This document shows, in pieces, positions 1 to 11,238 of a DNA stretch of 30,942 nucleotides (position 1 is the first letter of the stretch; each line of letters begins with the position of its first letter). A model generated the notes under the pieces. The model ran no database searches. It was not told the DNA's origin and saw only the letters and a list, made by a program, of their open reading frames with translations. A program made the translations under genes and the position numbers. The DNA comes from Zoopage sp. CT-All (Eukaryota > Zoopagomycota > Zoopagomycetes > Zoopagales > Zoopagaceae). The stretch covers positions 1 through 30,942 of the forward strand of contig QZWS01000066.1 of NCBI GenBank assembly GCA_004114245.1, written 5' to 3'.

Positions 1-642
1 GTGGGGGTGGAAGTAAGAAGCTAAGCGGGATCAAAGCGTGAAAATGGAGGACGATAAAATAGAAGTAAAAGTCGGAACTGACTCAGGCTCGCTCGCTCGA
101 GTGACTTGATTCCCCACATTTCGTTCCAATCAAAAATCGTTGGCTCTTTCAGTTGGAAAAAAGCAGCACCCTCAGGGCAGTTGCTCGACTCACGCACGCA
201 CGCGACTCATTCCGATCTGGCCCAGTCGGGAACTTTTTCGTTTTTCTCTCACGCTTCTTCGCCTGGTATCGCACTTGGCCCCACGTTCAAGGCTACAATT
301 CAGCGGGTGCTGACCACGCTTCCGCGCTCATAGTTTCTCTCCAATCTCCAAGCCTAAATCAGCTATCCGACCTGCTCCACTATTTTTCTTTTGTTTTTTC
401 ATTGTGTTATTTTTCTGCTCGTGGGTTATCTTACGGGCGATTCATCGTTGCATTCTGCACCTTGGGAACGCTCACAACTACGTGCTTTTTCTTTTTCACG
501 ACTTGGGATGTAGGATTTACAGGTTAGTCTAAGTGACGTATTTGATAGTTATTTCCGCTAACGTTCTAGCCTCAACGTCCGTGTCTCGAAAAGTTAGAAA
601 ACGCATTCTTTGATAAGCGACGACCCCCACAAGCACCTCACC
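1..642 (+). promoter_or_regulatory. Upstream region and 5' leader of HAP3, with a probable 47-bp leader intron
   Basis: No protein family is recognisable here; the open frames are short and of low coding quality. The stretch from about 320 to 520 is rich in C and T, as in leaders of fungal genes. A complete small intron can be read at 523-569: a GTTAGT donor, CTAAC branch-type motif at 558-562 and a TAG acceptor at 567-569. It lies 73 bases before the HAP3 start codon. The intron is inferred from motifs only. Confidence 0.45.
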
Positions 643-1312
643 ATGTCTGAGCAACATCATTCAGGCGATGAATTGGACGACTACAAGGAGCAGGATCGTT
701 TCCTACCCATTGCAAACGTTGCCCGCATCATGAAAAAGGCTCTGCCCGACAATGCAAAGATTGCAAAAGAGGCTAAGGAATGTGTACAGGAATGTGTTTC
801 AGAGTTCATTTCATTCATTACCAGTGAAGGTATGTCGCAGCTTTAGTCTCCTGTTTGCTCTCTATGTGCGAAAGAACCTCTTATTCTTGTGGTGGTGGCA
901 GCTAGTAGCAGCTGCTGTTTACAGCACCATCAGTGTTAACCTTTTCTATTCTTCGTTGAACCTGCAGCAAGTGACCGTTGTCAGCTCGAGAAACGCAAGA
1001 CGATCAATGGAGAGGACATTCTTTGGGCAATGCAGTCTCTGGGCTTTGAAAACTATGGCGAGGCGCTCAAGATCTATCTGGCCAAGTACAGAGAGGTAAC
1101 GCAGCTTGACTTTACTCGCAACTTGTTGCTGCCCGTAGCAAGATTCTAACGTTGCGTTTTTCTAATCGCAATACTTGCTGATCTTATAGACGATGAAGAT
1201 TGAGCGACAGGCTGCTACAGGCTCCAAGGACAAGGACGGCGAGGAGGACATCAAACAGGATGAATCGGCCCTCTATCAGCAGCAAGGTGTCAACGCTGGG
1301 TATTATCAGTAG
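643..1312 (+). CDS. hap3: CCAAT-binding transcription factor subunit HAP3 / NF-YB
   Basis: Exons 643-829, 968-1095 and 1190-1312 join to a 145-residue protein. It is the NF-YB/HAP3 histone-fold subunit, which pairs with HAP5/NF-YC and binds CCAAT boxes with HAP2/NF-YA in the nucleus. The near-invariant core is visible: [18 protein letters not shown], then [19 protein letters not shown], then SFITSEAS at the first exon junction, [19 protein letters not shown], and [12 protein letters not shown] at the end of exon 2. The start at 643 gives a short acidic N-terminus before the histone fold. An in-frame TTG lies upstream, but ATG 643 is the natural start. Both introns have GT donors and AG acceptors, and the joined frame restores the conserved order exactly. 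The C-terminal tail after residue 105 is short and variable, as in the family. Confidence 0.96.
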
Positions 1313-1709
1313 TGCGGTCCGTCTTTGCACAGCTTGTGGCCTTTACAGTTTTTACCGCACCCACCTTAGACCAGGCTATAGATTCCAACATTCTCTGCTG
1401 CCTCCAGTCTACCCTTTTGTACCATAACTTTCAATACTCATAGTAGCACACAAGTGCTCCAACAATATCTGCCGCGGCCCAAGGAAAAAGCGCTGCACTT
1501 TGTAGTGGAGGTGAAATCAAGGCAGCAGTCACAAGCTCCAGCGCTCGCTATTTGAGGCCGAGAGTCGCGTTGAGCTTCTAGGAACCTCGCACTCCCTCAC
1601 ATTCTTTCTTCACATTTCCCCAACAGCACTTTGCCTTGAGCTCCCGCACGCAACTCTAGTCATAACGTTTTGACCCATTACTTGCTACCACCTTCATACC
1701 TCTCACATC
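1313..1709 (+). promoter_or_regulatory. Intergenic region: HAP3 3' end and ARL2 promoter
   Basis: About 400 bases separate the HAP3 stop from the ARL2 start. No convincing ORF or RNA gene is seen. The last 100 bases are rich in C and T, consistent with an ARL2 leader. No TATA box stands out. Confidence 0.4.
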
Positions 1710-2535
1710 ATGGGTCTCTTAACCATTCTTAAAAAGAATCGTCAAAAGGAAAAAGAAATTCGTCTGCTGATGCTTGGCCTGGACAATGCGGGAAAGACAA
1801 CGATCCTGAAGCGAATCAATGGCGAGGACATTGACACCATTTCGCCTACCCTTGGTTTCAATATCAAGACGCTGGAGCATAATGGGTAACTATCTTCAGT
1901 CCGTTATTGGTTTCCTTTTCGTTCCTGCTTACCTGCTTGAACAAAGGCCTTGAACTCACTAGCTCCTTTTGAACTCCTCACAGGTTCAAAATGAACATTT
2001 GGGACGTTGGTGGCCAAAAGTCGATCCGATCGTACTGGCGCAACTATTTTGAGCAGACAGATGGGTTGGTGTGGGTAGTTGACTCTGCAGATAGACTACG
2101 TTTGGAGGATTGTAAGAAGGAGTTGCACGAACTCCTCCTGGAAGAGGTAGGCCCGTGGGATTGCATAACAGCCGTGGATTGAGTGTACAAGAATTCTTAC
2201 AAACAGAATGTGTGTGTTTTCGTGCCCACTTTAGCGTCTCTCTGGAGCGTCCCTCTTGGTATTTGCCAACAAGCAAGATCTCCCAGGTGCACTGAGTGAT
2301 GATCAGATCCGCGAGGTATAGACGCACAAGTGTGAACGTCTCTTGGCTTTGGAATACTTCATGGATACTAATGAGCTCATATGTGTTCTATCGTATGTAG
2401 GCATTGGCCCTGGACGACATCGCCACACACCACTGGGCCATTCTCGCGTGCAGCGCCAAGACGGGGACGCACTTGCTCAAAGGCATGGACTGGATTGTGG
2501 GCGATATTGGATCGAGGATCTACTTATTGGACTGA
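1710..2535 (+). CDS. arl2: ARL2-type small GTPase (ADP-ribosylation factor-like 2; yeast Cin4)
   Basis: Exons 1710-1885, 1984-2146, 2235-2315 and 2401-2535 encode 184 residues, the length I recall for animal ARL2. The family acts in tubulin folding (with cofactor D) and in cargo release with GDI-like effectors. The N-terminus MGLLTILKK is the ARL2 signature and has Gly2. GTPase motifs are all present: P-loop GLDNAGKT at residues 23-30, switch I TLGFN, switch [10 protein letters not shown] at 65-72 followed by [13 protein letters not shown] at 125-128 and the CSAKTG box in exon 4. All three introns are short (85-98 bp) with GT-AG ends, and exon joins restore the conserved frame. ARL3 is the nearest alternative, but the MGLL start and the SYWRNYFE context favour ARL2. 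Confidence 0.95.
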
Positions 2536-2816
2536 GAATAAACGCTGATACCCTTAAATGTAACCCGTGCAATTCGAAAACTCCCTTTTGTGTGGGTCAC
2601 CCTCCTTTGTTTTTTTTCCTCTTTTCTCTTTTGTATCGCCACCCTCTCTATCCAGTTGCTCATCCCACCCTCTCTTCATTCAATTCTTTTTTGCCAGCCT
2701 TAACGCGTCGCGTCCATCCACGAGGGAATCCGTCCTAGCGTCAAAGCGCATGCTCCACTCCACCACCGTAACTTGCCCATTTTCAATCTCACTTTCACAC
2801 CTATACACTCCCCTCC

Positions 2817-4526
2817 ATGACACAGCCCACCATCAGCATGCAGCAACAACAGCAGCAACAACAGCAACTGGACGATCCAGAATCTGAACTGCTACTTATG
2901 AAGCTCGAGCGCGAGCATAGACAACAGCAGCAACAGCAGCAACACCACCAACAACAGCAGCAGCTGGAGCTGGAGCAACAACAACAACAGCTGGAGCAAA
3001 ACCAAGAGCAAGGTCTTGACCACGAGCAGCCACAAGAGGAAGATACCCAGCCGAACCTGCCCCCTGTGCGCGTCGGTGCCAGCACAGGTCGCAACGTCGC
3101 TCTCACCAACGCCAACCGTAGGGATATCTGTCTGCAGCGTGCGGCACATCCAGCCATGACACTCGAGGCACTCGCCATATGGGCCCAGCTAGAGTTCAAC
3201 CTCGCTCGTAAACCGGCCATGGGCACACTCTCTAGGATATTGAGCAAGCAATCGCGGTACAGCAGCATGAACGAAATCGAACTCCAAGGCCAGCGCAAGC
3301 GAAACGTACTCTGCTCAGAATTGGACGACGCCCTGTTGATGTGGGTTCGTGAGAATCAAGAGCGTAACATCCACGTCTCTTACAAGATGATCATCCAGAA
3401 AGCCAAGGAATTGGGCGCCTATATCAAAACTCTGCCCGGCCGAGAACATACTGAAGTCCCAGCCTTCTCGAATGGCTGGGTCTCTGGGTTCACCAAGCGA
3501 CATCATCTCATTGGCAGCGCACTGAATGCTCCTGGAGCCAGCAGTTTGGTGGCGATCAATGAGTTGGTGGCAGGTGGATTCGCGCCTCCTATCCTGCCGC
3601 TCTCGACGGATGAGCAGCTCATCTCGAGGAGTCTGACTGCAAAAGCAGCACGAGAGGCCGCAGAGCAGCAGATGCAGCAGCATGAAACCTTTATGGAAGG
3701 CCACGACCTTGACCACAGGATGGACGGTGAAAACATGGGCAATGAGGATGTCGTGATGGAGGGGATTGAGGAGGATATACACCACCAAATGGCCCATGCT
3801 ATTGGTCCGGATAGCCAACTTTCATCGTCATCCGCATCGTCGTCCACTTCGGGTCCCATCCACACCCCTGCTGATGGACCGACGGCACCTGTCGTCGCTC
3901 CTGTGGCACCGCCCACCAAGAGTAAAAGAGGAAGGAAAAAGAGCACGGGCCTTGGTCTTCAATCTCGGGAGCAATTACGACAGCAGGCACATCCAGCAGC
4001 ACCAGGAATGGTCTCTGCGGCGCGGCCTAGGGGTTCATCGCCATCTATGACGCCCACTTCTTCCTCATTACTAGCTCAATCTCTTCAACAGCAACAGCAG
4101 CAGCTGCAGCACCTTCAGCAGCAAGCACAGTTCAATCAGCAGACATTATCGTCAGCTACAGCGAGCACGAGTAGTTTGGAAGTGGCAGCCGCTGCAGCAG
4201 CGGCGGTGACTGCAGCAGGTGTGACATCCACATCAACAACGACAACAACGTCAGCAGCAACGACAGCAAAAGCAACGGGATCTACATTGACCTCTTCAGC
4301 AGGGACATCAGGAGGCACTACTTCGGGTGCTACTCCCACCGCAAAACAGATACCGACCAAGGCTGAAGCTCTGGCAGCTGTTCAGACAGTGATCAACTCT
4401 TTGAATGTCCATATCCCGGCAGAGGTGGAGCTGTTGCGGCCATTGTTTGACATGGAGCGGAGGTTGCAGAACGAACTGCATGCTGGAGAGCGCCAGTCGA
4501 CGACGACGATGATCTGGTCCAAGTAA
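2817..4526 (+). CDS. Glutamine-rich protein with CENP-B/Tc5-type helix-turn-helix domains, no transposase core
   Basis: A single exon encodes 569 residues. Residues 9-65 are polyglutamine-rich (CAA/CAG runs). From about residue 99 to 231 lie two helix-turn-helix units like the bipartite DNA-binding region of CENP-B and pogo/Tc5 transposases: a first unit with ALAIWAQLEFN and TLSRILSKQSRY, and a second with ELDDALLMWVRENQERN, KAKELG and the typical end FSNGWVSGFTKRHHLIG. No DDE nuclease domain follows. Instead there is an acidic and Met/His-rich segment, a basic KSKRGRKKS motif resembling an AT-hook near residue 370, a second glutamine tract near 423-433, an Ala/Ser/Thr-rich stretch and a short helical C-terminus (AALAAVQ-like, then ELLRPLFDMERRLQNEL). 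The likely role is a sequence-specific DNA-binding regulator derived from a transposase; the target is unknown. Confidence 0.8.
   Translation: MTQPTISMQQQQQQQQQLDDPESELLLMKLEREHRQQQQQQQHHQQQQQLELEQQQQQLEQNQEQGLDHEQPQEEDTQPNLPPVRVGASTGRNVALTNANRRDICLQRAAHPAMTLEALAIWAQLEFNLARKPAMGTLSRILSKQSRYSSMNEIELQGQRKRNVLCSELDDALLMWVRENQERNIHVSYKMIIQKAKELGAYIKTLPGREHTEVPAFSNGWVSGFTKRHHLIGSALNAPGASSLVAINELVAGGFAPPILPLSTDEQLISRSLTAKAAREAAEQQMQQHETFMEGHDLDHRMDGENMGNEDVVMEGIEEDIHHQMAHAIGPDSQLSSSSASSSTSGPIHTPADGPTAPVVAPVAPPTKSKRGRKKSTGLGLQSREQLRQQAHPAAPGMVSAARPRGSSPSMTPTSSSLLAQSLQQQQQQLQHLQQQAQFNQQTLSSATASTSSLEVAAAAAAAVTAAGVTSTSTTTTTSAATTAKATGSTLTSSAGTSGGTTSGATPTAKQIPTKAEALAAVQTVINSLNVHIPAEVELLRPLFDMERRLQNELHAGERQSTTTMIWSK
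2838..3005 (+). repeat. CAA/CAG trinucleotide-rich tract
   Basis: Several interrupted runs of CAA and CAG codons encode polyglutamine near the N-terminus of the CENP-B-like protein. A second, shorter tract lies near 4086-4120. Pure runs are broken by CAC, CTG and GAG. Long open frames on the opposite strand here (poly-Cys, poly-Leu) are by-products of the repeat. Confidence 0.85.
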
Positions 4527-4866
4527 AACGTCTGAAGTGCCACATTTTTTTTTTCTTTTCTTTCTTGGGGAGCTACTTGTACTATTTGTTTACGATATTT
4601 GCACAAAAACAAAATAATATATCTTCATATATGCTCCTTTTTTTCATGTTATTTTTTATTCATGGAGTGGGATTTTTGTAGTGTGGCAGGTGTATAAGAA
4701 AGAGAAGAAGACAAAAAAACAAACGTCCGTAGGTGTTTTTCCTGGTAGGTTGCACTACCATCAAATGGCGCAACATAAAATTGCTTTGGATGGTTGATAG
4801 TTCCTGTTTTCTAAGGATCCAAGCGAGCAGTGACCTATGGGTCCATCATTTTTGTTCCATCATCCG
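4527..4866. other. Convergent intergenic region between the CENP-B-like gene and AP-1 mu
   Basis: This 340-base stretch is AT-rich, with T runs at 4543-4560 and 4638-4660 and an AATAATATAT sequence near 4612. It should hold the 3' ends of two converging genes. No ORF or RNA gene is supported. Confidence 0.5.
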
Positions 4867-6778
4867 TTAGATGGGTGCCATCTTGGACGCTTTGATGCTA
4901 TCAGGCATTCTCATCTGGTAATCGCCATTCTGAGTGATGTAGCGAACCCATGGCAATGCTGCATATCCTGAACGTTCCTGAATCTTGAGGTAACGGACCT
5001 GGATGCCCGATGTTGTGAAGTAGGGAATCTCAAACTTGATGGACATGGGTGGTCGCTTGTCAGCATCCTCCACTTGAAAACGGAGGGTATGATCAAGGTC
5101 AATGGAATGGTAACACATTAGCTTTTTCGATCTCATTCTCGTATCATGAAAAAAGTTGCGAATACGTACAGTTTTTGACGGAAGGAAGACCAAAGTGAGC
5201 TCTCATCGAAAACTCCTTGCCTCCCTGGAACTGCTTGATCTTCCAGATGACACAAGCCTTCTCGGGAACGTACTGTACAGATCCAATCCCGCTCTACAAT
5301 GACAAAATGAGTGGGAGATAGTAAGAGATGCAGTTGAGCAAAGGGTGGTAGAATTATCCCACGATCCGCTTTCCCGTGATAAAAAAGTTGACAGCATACC
5401 CTGAATTTTGGTGTGTCGGCATCCTCAGGGACAGGAATATGGATCTCAACGTTGTTTGCTGACGAGCGACGCTTGAACTGGGCTTTGGCCTATAAATACA
5501 TCCAGAAAATAGCCACAAAGGGGTGAGATCTCAAAAGACGTTCGCAAGTTGCACGCAGGACTCTGGTGTTGTGTGCACTGATCACCGGCGATGAAATCAC
5601 ATACGCGAATAAGGTATTCAACTCTGCTTCCAGTGTAGTTCTCAACAAGGGCCTCCACCCAGATCAATGGCTTGACTTGAGTGTTGAGTCGATATGTCAT
5701 AAGATCAAACTCGCCATCTGGAGGGATGAATGAGATTGTCCTGTCGTTCTCAAACTTTGAAAGGCGCACACACTGATGGAACTTGACATCCTCCATTTCG
5801 ATCGACTTGCCCTTTGTGGGTGCTATCATCAAATTCGTTTTGGTTAAGGCCATGTTGTAGATTACGATATGATCACCAGTAGCGTGCGAGAAGAGAAACC
5901 GCCAGACTTACAGCGACCGGTGCTCTCAAACATGACCTTGTCGTTCAGGCCGAGTCTCAATTCGGGCATTCCCGACAGGAAGACCTTCATCTTGACAGCG
6001 CCCAAGATTTCACTCCTTAGCACGTTTCCGTTGGCGTTCACCAGCAGGTTGACAGACTCGACCACATCCAAAAAGACCTCGTTCTTGCGATAACGAATGC
6101 CTTCTGATCTCCACGAGACAGCGTTGGTGACCGCCATGGGTGGCCGGACCTGAACCTCGAGTTTGTAGGCGTCCTGAGTGATATATTCCTGCAGAATCTT
6201 GGACTCTGTTGTCTGAGGGTATCCGAAATCCATCATCTCATCCAGAAGCTCGTAGATAATGACAAAGTTATCCCGGATCGATTCCTCCTCCAGTTCCTTG
6301 AAGTACTCAGTCAGAACTTCGGCGATCGTGTGGAGAAAGAGCATGACAGTTGTTGCGTTCGAGTTTTTACGCGTGATAGCCAGCACTAGACAAGGCGGAG
6401 GCACAACAGTAGAAAGATGGTCAGAACGAGTCGAGGTTGGGCTTTTTCAAGTGAATTCACCCCGCTTAACCATCAGCGATGCCCAGGACTTCTTCATCAT
6501 CACAACCGCGTTTGTTGTTGATGATGATCGAATAGCGGTTGTTTTCCTCTCGCCGTGAGCGTGCACTTACAAAAGAGATTGTTGTGTCGAATGTAAAGGT
6601 AGTTGATTCCGTCATCGGTGAAGCATGGTGCTGGGGCCTGACTGTCCTCCTCGGCCTCGAGGACCAAGGGGAGGAACTTCTCGACAGCAGACATGGGAAT
6701 GTCGCCGCGGTAGTTGCGTGAAATCAGGACCTTGCCCTTGAGATCCAGGATGAAGATGGCGGACACTGCGGAGGCCAT
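4867..6778 (-). CDS. apm1: AP-1 clathrin adaptor complex medium subunit mu (Apm1)
   Basis: Read on the minus strand, exons 6778-6571, 6385-5912, 5822-5605, 5489-5400, 5293-5170 and 5072-4867 give 439 residues. AP-1 mu sorts cargo with YxxPhi signals at the trans-Golgi and endosomes. The N-terminal longin domain starts MASAVSAIFILDLKGKVL and carries YFKELEEESIRDNFV and DFGYPQTTESKILQEYI. The mu-homology domain begins around TNAVSWRSEGI. The tyrosine-signal pocket is intact: FLD in KNEVFLDVVE and WVR in the C-terminal PWVRYITQNGDY. RAHFGLPSV and SIKFEIPYFTTSGIQVRYLKI are AP-1 signatures; AP-2 mu differs there. ATG 6778 was chosen because it begins the conserved longin strand; an upstream in-frame ATG at 6976 would add a non-conserved, low-complexity leader. 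Exon joins are motif-based; the fifth junction (KN-L-ED) is the least certain. Confidence 0.93.
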
Positions 6779-8601
6779 GGCGGATGAAGAAAAGGAGGTG
6801 GACGGGGGTAGACGGGGGTGTCGAGAGGGTCGAGGGTCGAGGTGGTGGTGGTCGATGGGCGTCTCCCTGGGATGTGCTGCAGCGTGTTGGCTAGTGGGCT
6901 GATGAGAACAGAGAGAAAGCTGGGAAGACGTGGAGCGACGAGGGACTGATTGTGACGTGGTCTTTTTGACTTCCATTCAACCTCACATTTTAGCACACTC
7001 TTCCACGTTTCATCCACTCCCTTTGCAGTTTGCACCCACTCCCACACCAAGAATACCAGAGACAAAGGAAAACTACGATTGAGGACCTCAACCTCGACTG
7101 ATCTGGTCGACTTATGCATCGTAGCATGTCCTACCTGTTAAACTCCTTCTTTAGCCAGCTACTGACTTGACTTGCAAGTGCAACGTTGAATATCATCCTC
7201 CTATGAATATGATCACATATCACTTGTCCTGTAGGTAGTTGCGCATATGAACCTTGATTGCCTTCTCATTGACGAGCAATGCGCGGCGGAGATTCCCAGC
7301 CATAATGGTAAAAGTGATGAGTGTTGAAGCGCAGCTAAAAAACTAGCAACGATGATAGTGTGATGGGGTGATATAAGCAAGCAAAGATGAAGATGTACAT
7401 GGAGTGGAGCAGGCAAGCAAGGACGAAAGATAAAGGTGGATCGAAGCAAACAAGCTTAATGTGCCGGAGAGTATTAGAGTGGCGAGTGCTCGTCGCCAAA
7501 TTGACATTCAGCGCTTCAAATATCAGAATATCTATAATCTACGATGTCGATCTTCAGAACACGACAAGACGGGGAGCGCGGTAAGATAAAAGTAGGGGTG
7601 AGACAACCTGGTGAGAAATATAATCGATCAGAGGAATGTGCCTGAAATCGTTCCCTGAGCATATGGATATCCGCGTAAGACGGTGGGGATTGAAAGCGAC
7701 TTGAATCCAAACCGAGGTTCCCCGGTGTGTTCGAATATTATACCTCTCAGTAAAGTAGGGTCATGAACAATCGTTGTGGATATTGCCAAGAAGGATGTGA
7801 GGAATGCTGGGGCGTAAGGAGTTGACACTTAAAAGTGAAAGTAGTTTGTTTCCTACTTCTGAAGATGAGAGCACAACTGTTTCTTTAATGGGTCGCGCAC
7901 GATCGATCGTCCACATCGCTCCGAAGCCAGAGAGACGCAGCGATCATTGCCTTGAAGCGCATCTTGGCATACAGCGACAGCGAGGATCGACTACACCAAT
8001 CATCCCACCAATAATTATCTAACAGTTCATTTCACTGTCGAAGCACGCGTTTGTCGCCGGTGTCCCCTCCGCCAAAACCACAGCTGATTGTCGGATGTCT
8101 TCGGTGCACTGATATAAAGGCACAGACACGCCTTTCTCTCCGCCCTCCTCAAGATCCACACGTTTTTGTTGCTCTCCCTTGTCTACATCTTTACCCCTCC
8201 CCACATTGCGCATACATTTCTTTTCCAAGGTCGTCTCTGGTTCTTTTCCCTGTGTCCGTGGGACACAAAGCTCAAACAAGAAATTTGATTCCGCCTTGGG
8301 CTTTCACGCGACAGTTGAGACATAAAAAGCGCAAGCGGCGACCAGGGCCCGAGAAAAGGGAACTCTTTTTCTCCTCCACAACCACTGTAGACGGGATTGT
8401 TCTTCCTCTCCTCCAGTCTTCCCTTTTCCTTTACTTTCCGTCCTTCCGCTTCCTCCCCCTTGCAGGTCTAATTGCCGACCTGCAATTCCTCTCCACTCGT
8501 CCCGGCTACGTTCTCCATTAGTCACTGGCCCACAGCCGCTTTTCTACTCCTTTTTTTTCACTTTTTCTCTTTTTACATTCTCTTGAAGCAACTCATTCAG
8601 C
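6779..8601. promoter_or_regulatory. Divergent intergenic region between AP-1 mu and the TMEM135 homologue
   Basis: About 1.8 kb separates two divergent starts. The part next to AP-1 mu contains its leader. The part next to TMEM135 (about 8380-8600) is strongly C/T-rich and is probably its leader. A small 27-codon ORF on the minus strand at 7220-7303 is listed separately. The remainder (about 7310-8040) shows only short ORFs without recognisable motifs. Confidence 0.4.
7220..7303 (-). CDS. Possible small protein or terminal exon, 27 codons, unknown
   Basis: On the minus strand an ATG in good context (ACCATTATGG) opens a 27-codon frame: it starts MAGNLRRALLVNEK and ends HMRNYLQDK before TGA. 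Codon choice is GC-ending and looks coding. A polypyrimidine-AG sequence (GTTTTTTAG) lies just upstream, so this could be the coding exon of a small spliced gene or the last exon of a larger one. I do not recognise the family. It could also be chance. Confidence 0.2.
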   Translation of the reverse strand: MAGNLRRALLVNEKAIKVHMRNYLQDK

Positions 8602-11019
8602 ATGGACGATGCATGGGAAAACTTTCTTGAGGCTATCGCCGCGTTGCTGTCCAAGGCTCTGACGGACAAGGAGACAGAAAAGGTCATTGCTGGCTTCAAT
8701 AACTTTCAGCAGCGTCTACAAAGACTCAGCAGGTAGAAAAGACAAAAAAACAAAAAATACCTCACCCCACACACACCATGCACAGAAAGACTCCTCGGTT
8801 TTTTTTTACATGGGACCACTAACTCCGAGACTCATTTCATTGCATTGCAGCCACAACCTGCAGAGACTGAATCTCGAGATCACTCAGAGCACGAAACGTG
8901 TCAGCAAGTGCAAACACGACGGCAAGACCTGTAGTCAAAATGTGACGAGAGGTTTCTTCAAGACCTGGATGATTGCTTATGTGGTCAAGTACCTGATCGG
9001 GATTCTTCCCTCGCTTTTGACCGGAAAGGCCTTCAAGAAGTAAGTTGATGATGCGCTTTATGACTCAACCCGAGATCGCAGGAGGATACCCCTGTCAATG
9101 TCACTTAGTTTTCGCAGAAGGAAAAAGCAAACACCCGGACGCGAAACGACCGAGGATAGAAAAGAATGAGGGAACGAGAGGAAGGAATGTTGCAGCTATG
9201 TAGCCCTCGGAGCCAGTCTGTCAACTGTCTCCTGGTGTAGACGACCCCTCCCCAACAGTGATACCGGTGCCCTCCCCTATCCCCTCTCACGTGTGACCCT
9301 GCTCTGAAGGAACGGGTTTGCGGACGGCCCGTCTGCGCTGTTCCGTGGCAATTGGGGCGATTGAATGCCACTGGCCAGCACGGTTCCGCTTCTTCACGTG
9401 CAAGCAAAATCAAACCCTGTCCCACACCCCACAGGCAGCACGTCTCCCGGACGCGCGTCAACGGGGTACCTGGCGGAGGTATATATCTTGACAAGCTCAA
9501 CTAACCGAAGCATTTCATTGTACACTACAGTCCAGGCATCCTCAAGAGAGGCGGTGGAAGTGACACGGTCGGGTTTGCGTTCTTCCTCTCATCCTTCCTC
9601 TCCGCCTACAAGCTGGTGCTCTGCACCATGCGCTACTACCGGCCTAATCACGAGGGCGATCGGCTCAATGCGTTCGTAGCAGGATCCGTCGCAGGATTGA
9701 CATTGCTTTTGGACAAGAACAAAAGCCGAAGGTCAGCACTCACGCTCTATCTCTTCACCAGATCCATCCAGTTTGGATCGAGCTACGCTATGAAAAAGTG
9801 GGCAGAGCATCGACACGCAAAACGATCTGTTAACCGTTTAGCACTGCGGGACGCGGTCGAGTCCTCGGGCGAGAAGCAGGAACTTGTCACTGGTGCTGGG
9901 TGGGATGACATCCTAGCAAAGGTCATGTCATCTTCAGCGGCGACTGTGCTCATGTCCATGACAGCCTCTGTCATCATTTACTCGTGCGTGATTGAGCCGG
10001 ATGCGATGCCCCGGTCCTACTGGCACTTCATCATGCAGCACTCAGGCCTGCCTCAAAAGTTTGGACCCATGTTCCATCCGCTTGTGGAGACTTTCCGGTC
10101 TCAGTACGCAGTCTTGAGGGAGCTACCAGGAGGAATGGAGAACATTGGAATCCCAGCTGGCATCTCCTCTAAAGAGTTTGTTGCCGAAAACATCTCGCCT
10201 AACATTGCCACCTTGATTCCGAGCCACGTGCATCATGATTTCCAGCTGTGTGCATTGTTGCACCCACTGACGCCATGCAAGGGACATGCGCTCGATGTTC
10301 TTACAGGCGAATTTGGCCGAGCGGCCAAGATGTACGGCACTCTCAACTTTGTAAGCTCACTCCGTTTCAGTGCGCTGTTATACTTCAAATTGTGTATCCT
10401 GGACACAGATTCTCATCCATGTCCCTGAAACGTCTTCATAGATCGTGACACTTGTCTTCCAGCACAAGAAACTTGCCACCAATCCTCAGGACGTTGCTTA
10501 CCGCTACATCAAGTCCACGCTGCGCTCGTGCATGTTCTTGACCGTTTATGTGCTCGGTGCCTTTGTCACGCCATGTGTGATGCGCAGGGTACTGAAAAGG
10601 GAGACCCTCTTCACGTAAGTCTACGGTTGATTCTGTAACATGTTTGGCGTTGGATCTAAATGTACCGATACGCATGTTAACGCTCATCTCTTGTTTTGTT
10701 TTTGTCTTGTCTTGATTTATCTGGGCTTGTCTTGTACATAACCCACAGCTATCTTTTCAACGGCATGCTCTCTGGACTGGCAGTCATGATTGAGGCACCA
10801 GGACGACAGATGGAACTTGCGCTGTACTGCTTGCCCCGTGCATTGGAGACAACCTGGAACATGTTATTGAAGCGTGGCATGGTGCGCAACATCCGCCACG
10901 GAGATATTGCACTGTTCAGTGCATCCATGGGAGTTTTGATGACTATTTACCAGAACGATCCTAGTGTGATCAACAAGCACTACCTGACGGTCCTCACCCG
11001 CCTCTTTGGACGCAATTAG
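8602..11019 (+). CDS. TMEM135-family multi-pass membrane protein
   Basis: Exons 8602-8732, 8851-9039, 9531-10350, 10442-10614 and 10749-11019 encode 527 residues. It resembles animal TMEM135, a peroxisome/mitochondria-associated protein with Tim17-like membrane hairpins linked to lipid and mitochondrial homeostasis. Visible family marks: the cysteine motif CKHDGKTC at 64-71 followed by TRGFFKTWMIAYVVKYLIGI, the hairpin VGFAFFLSSFLSAYKL with a following RYYRP, then NAFVAGSVAGLTLLLDKNKSRRS, and a second similar module in exon 5 (LFNGMLSGLAVMIEAPGRQME, then YCLPRALETTWNML). Several hydrophobic helices are spread along the chain. The first 43 residues are charged and helical. Intron 2 (491 bp) is much longer than the others. 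It converges with the PC-esterase-like gene 219 bp downstream. The family call is by recalled motif order, not a search. Confidence 0.82.
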
Positions 11020-11238
11020 AGTAACGAAGCGAGAAAAGATAAAAAAATTTAGGGTATTTATGAGTAAAAAAGAAAATATGGAAGCTTCGGGCGCCTAACA
11101 CCTTTGTACGCCCCCCACGAGCATACTAGCACTGCGAGCTAGTAAAGTCCATCATCGTCCTGCGATGAGTAGTGTTGGTAATGACGGTATTTTTTAACAA
11201 TGAATATGAATTTGGGAGGGGATTTGTGCACTACTATG

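Noticed and set aside
2801-3298. Minus-strand ORF rich in Cys/Ser and a second rich in Leu
   Set aside because: They are antisense readings of the CAA/CAG tract of the CENP-B-like gene.
9105-9500. 131-codon minus-strand ORF within TMEM135 intron 2
   Set aside because: No motif, no good start context and composition typical of chance; kept as intron.
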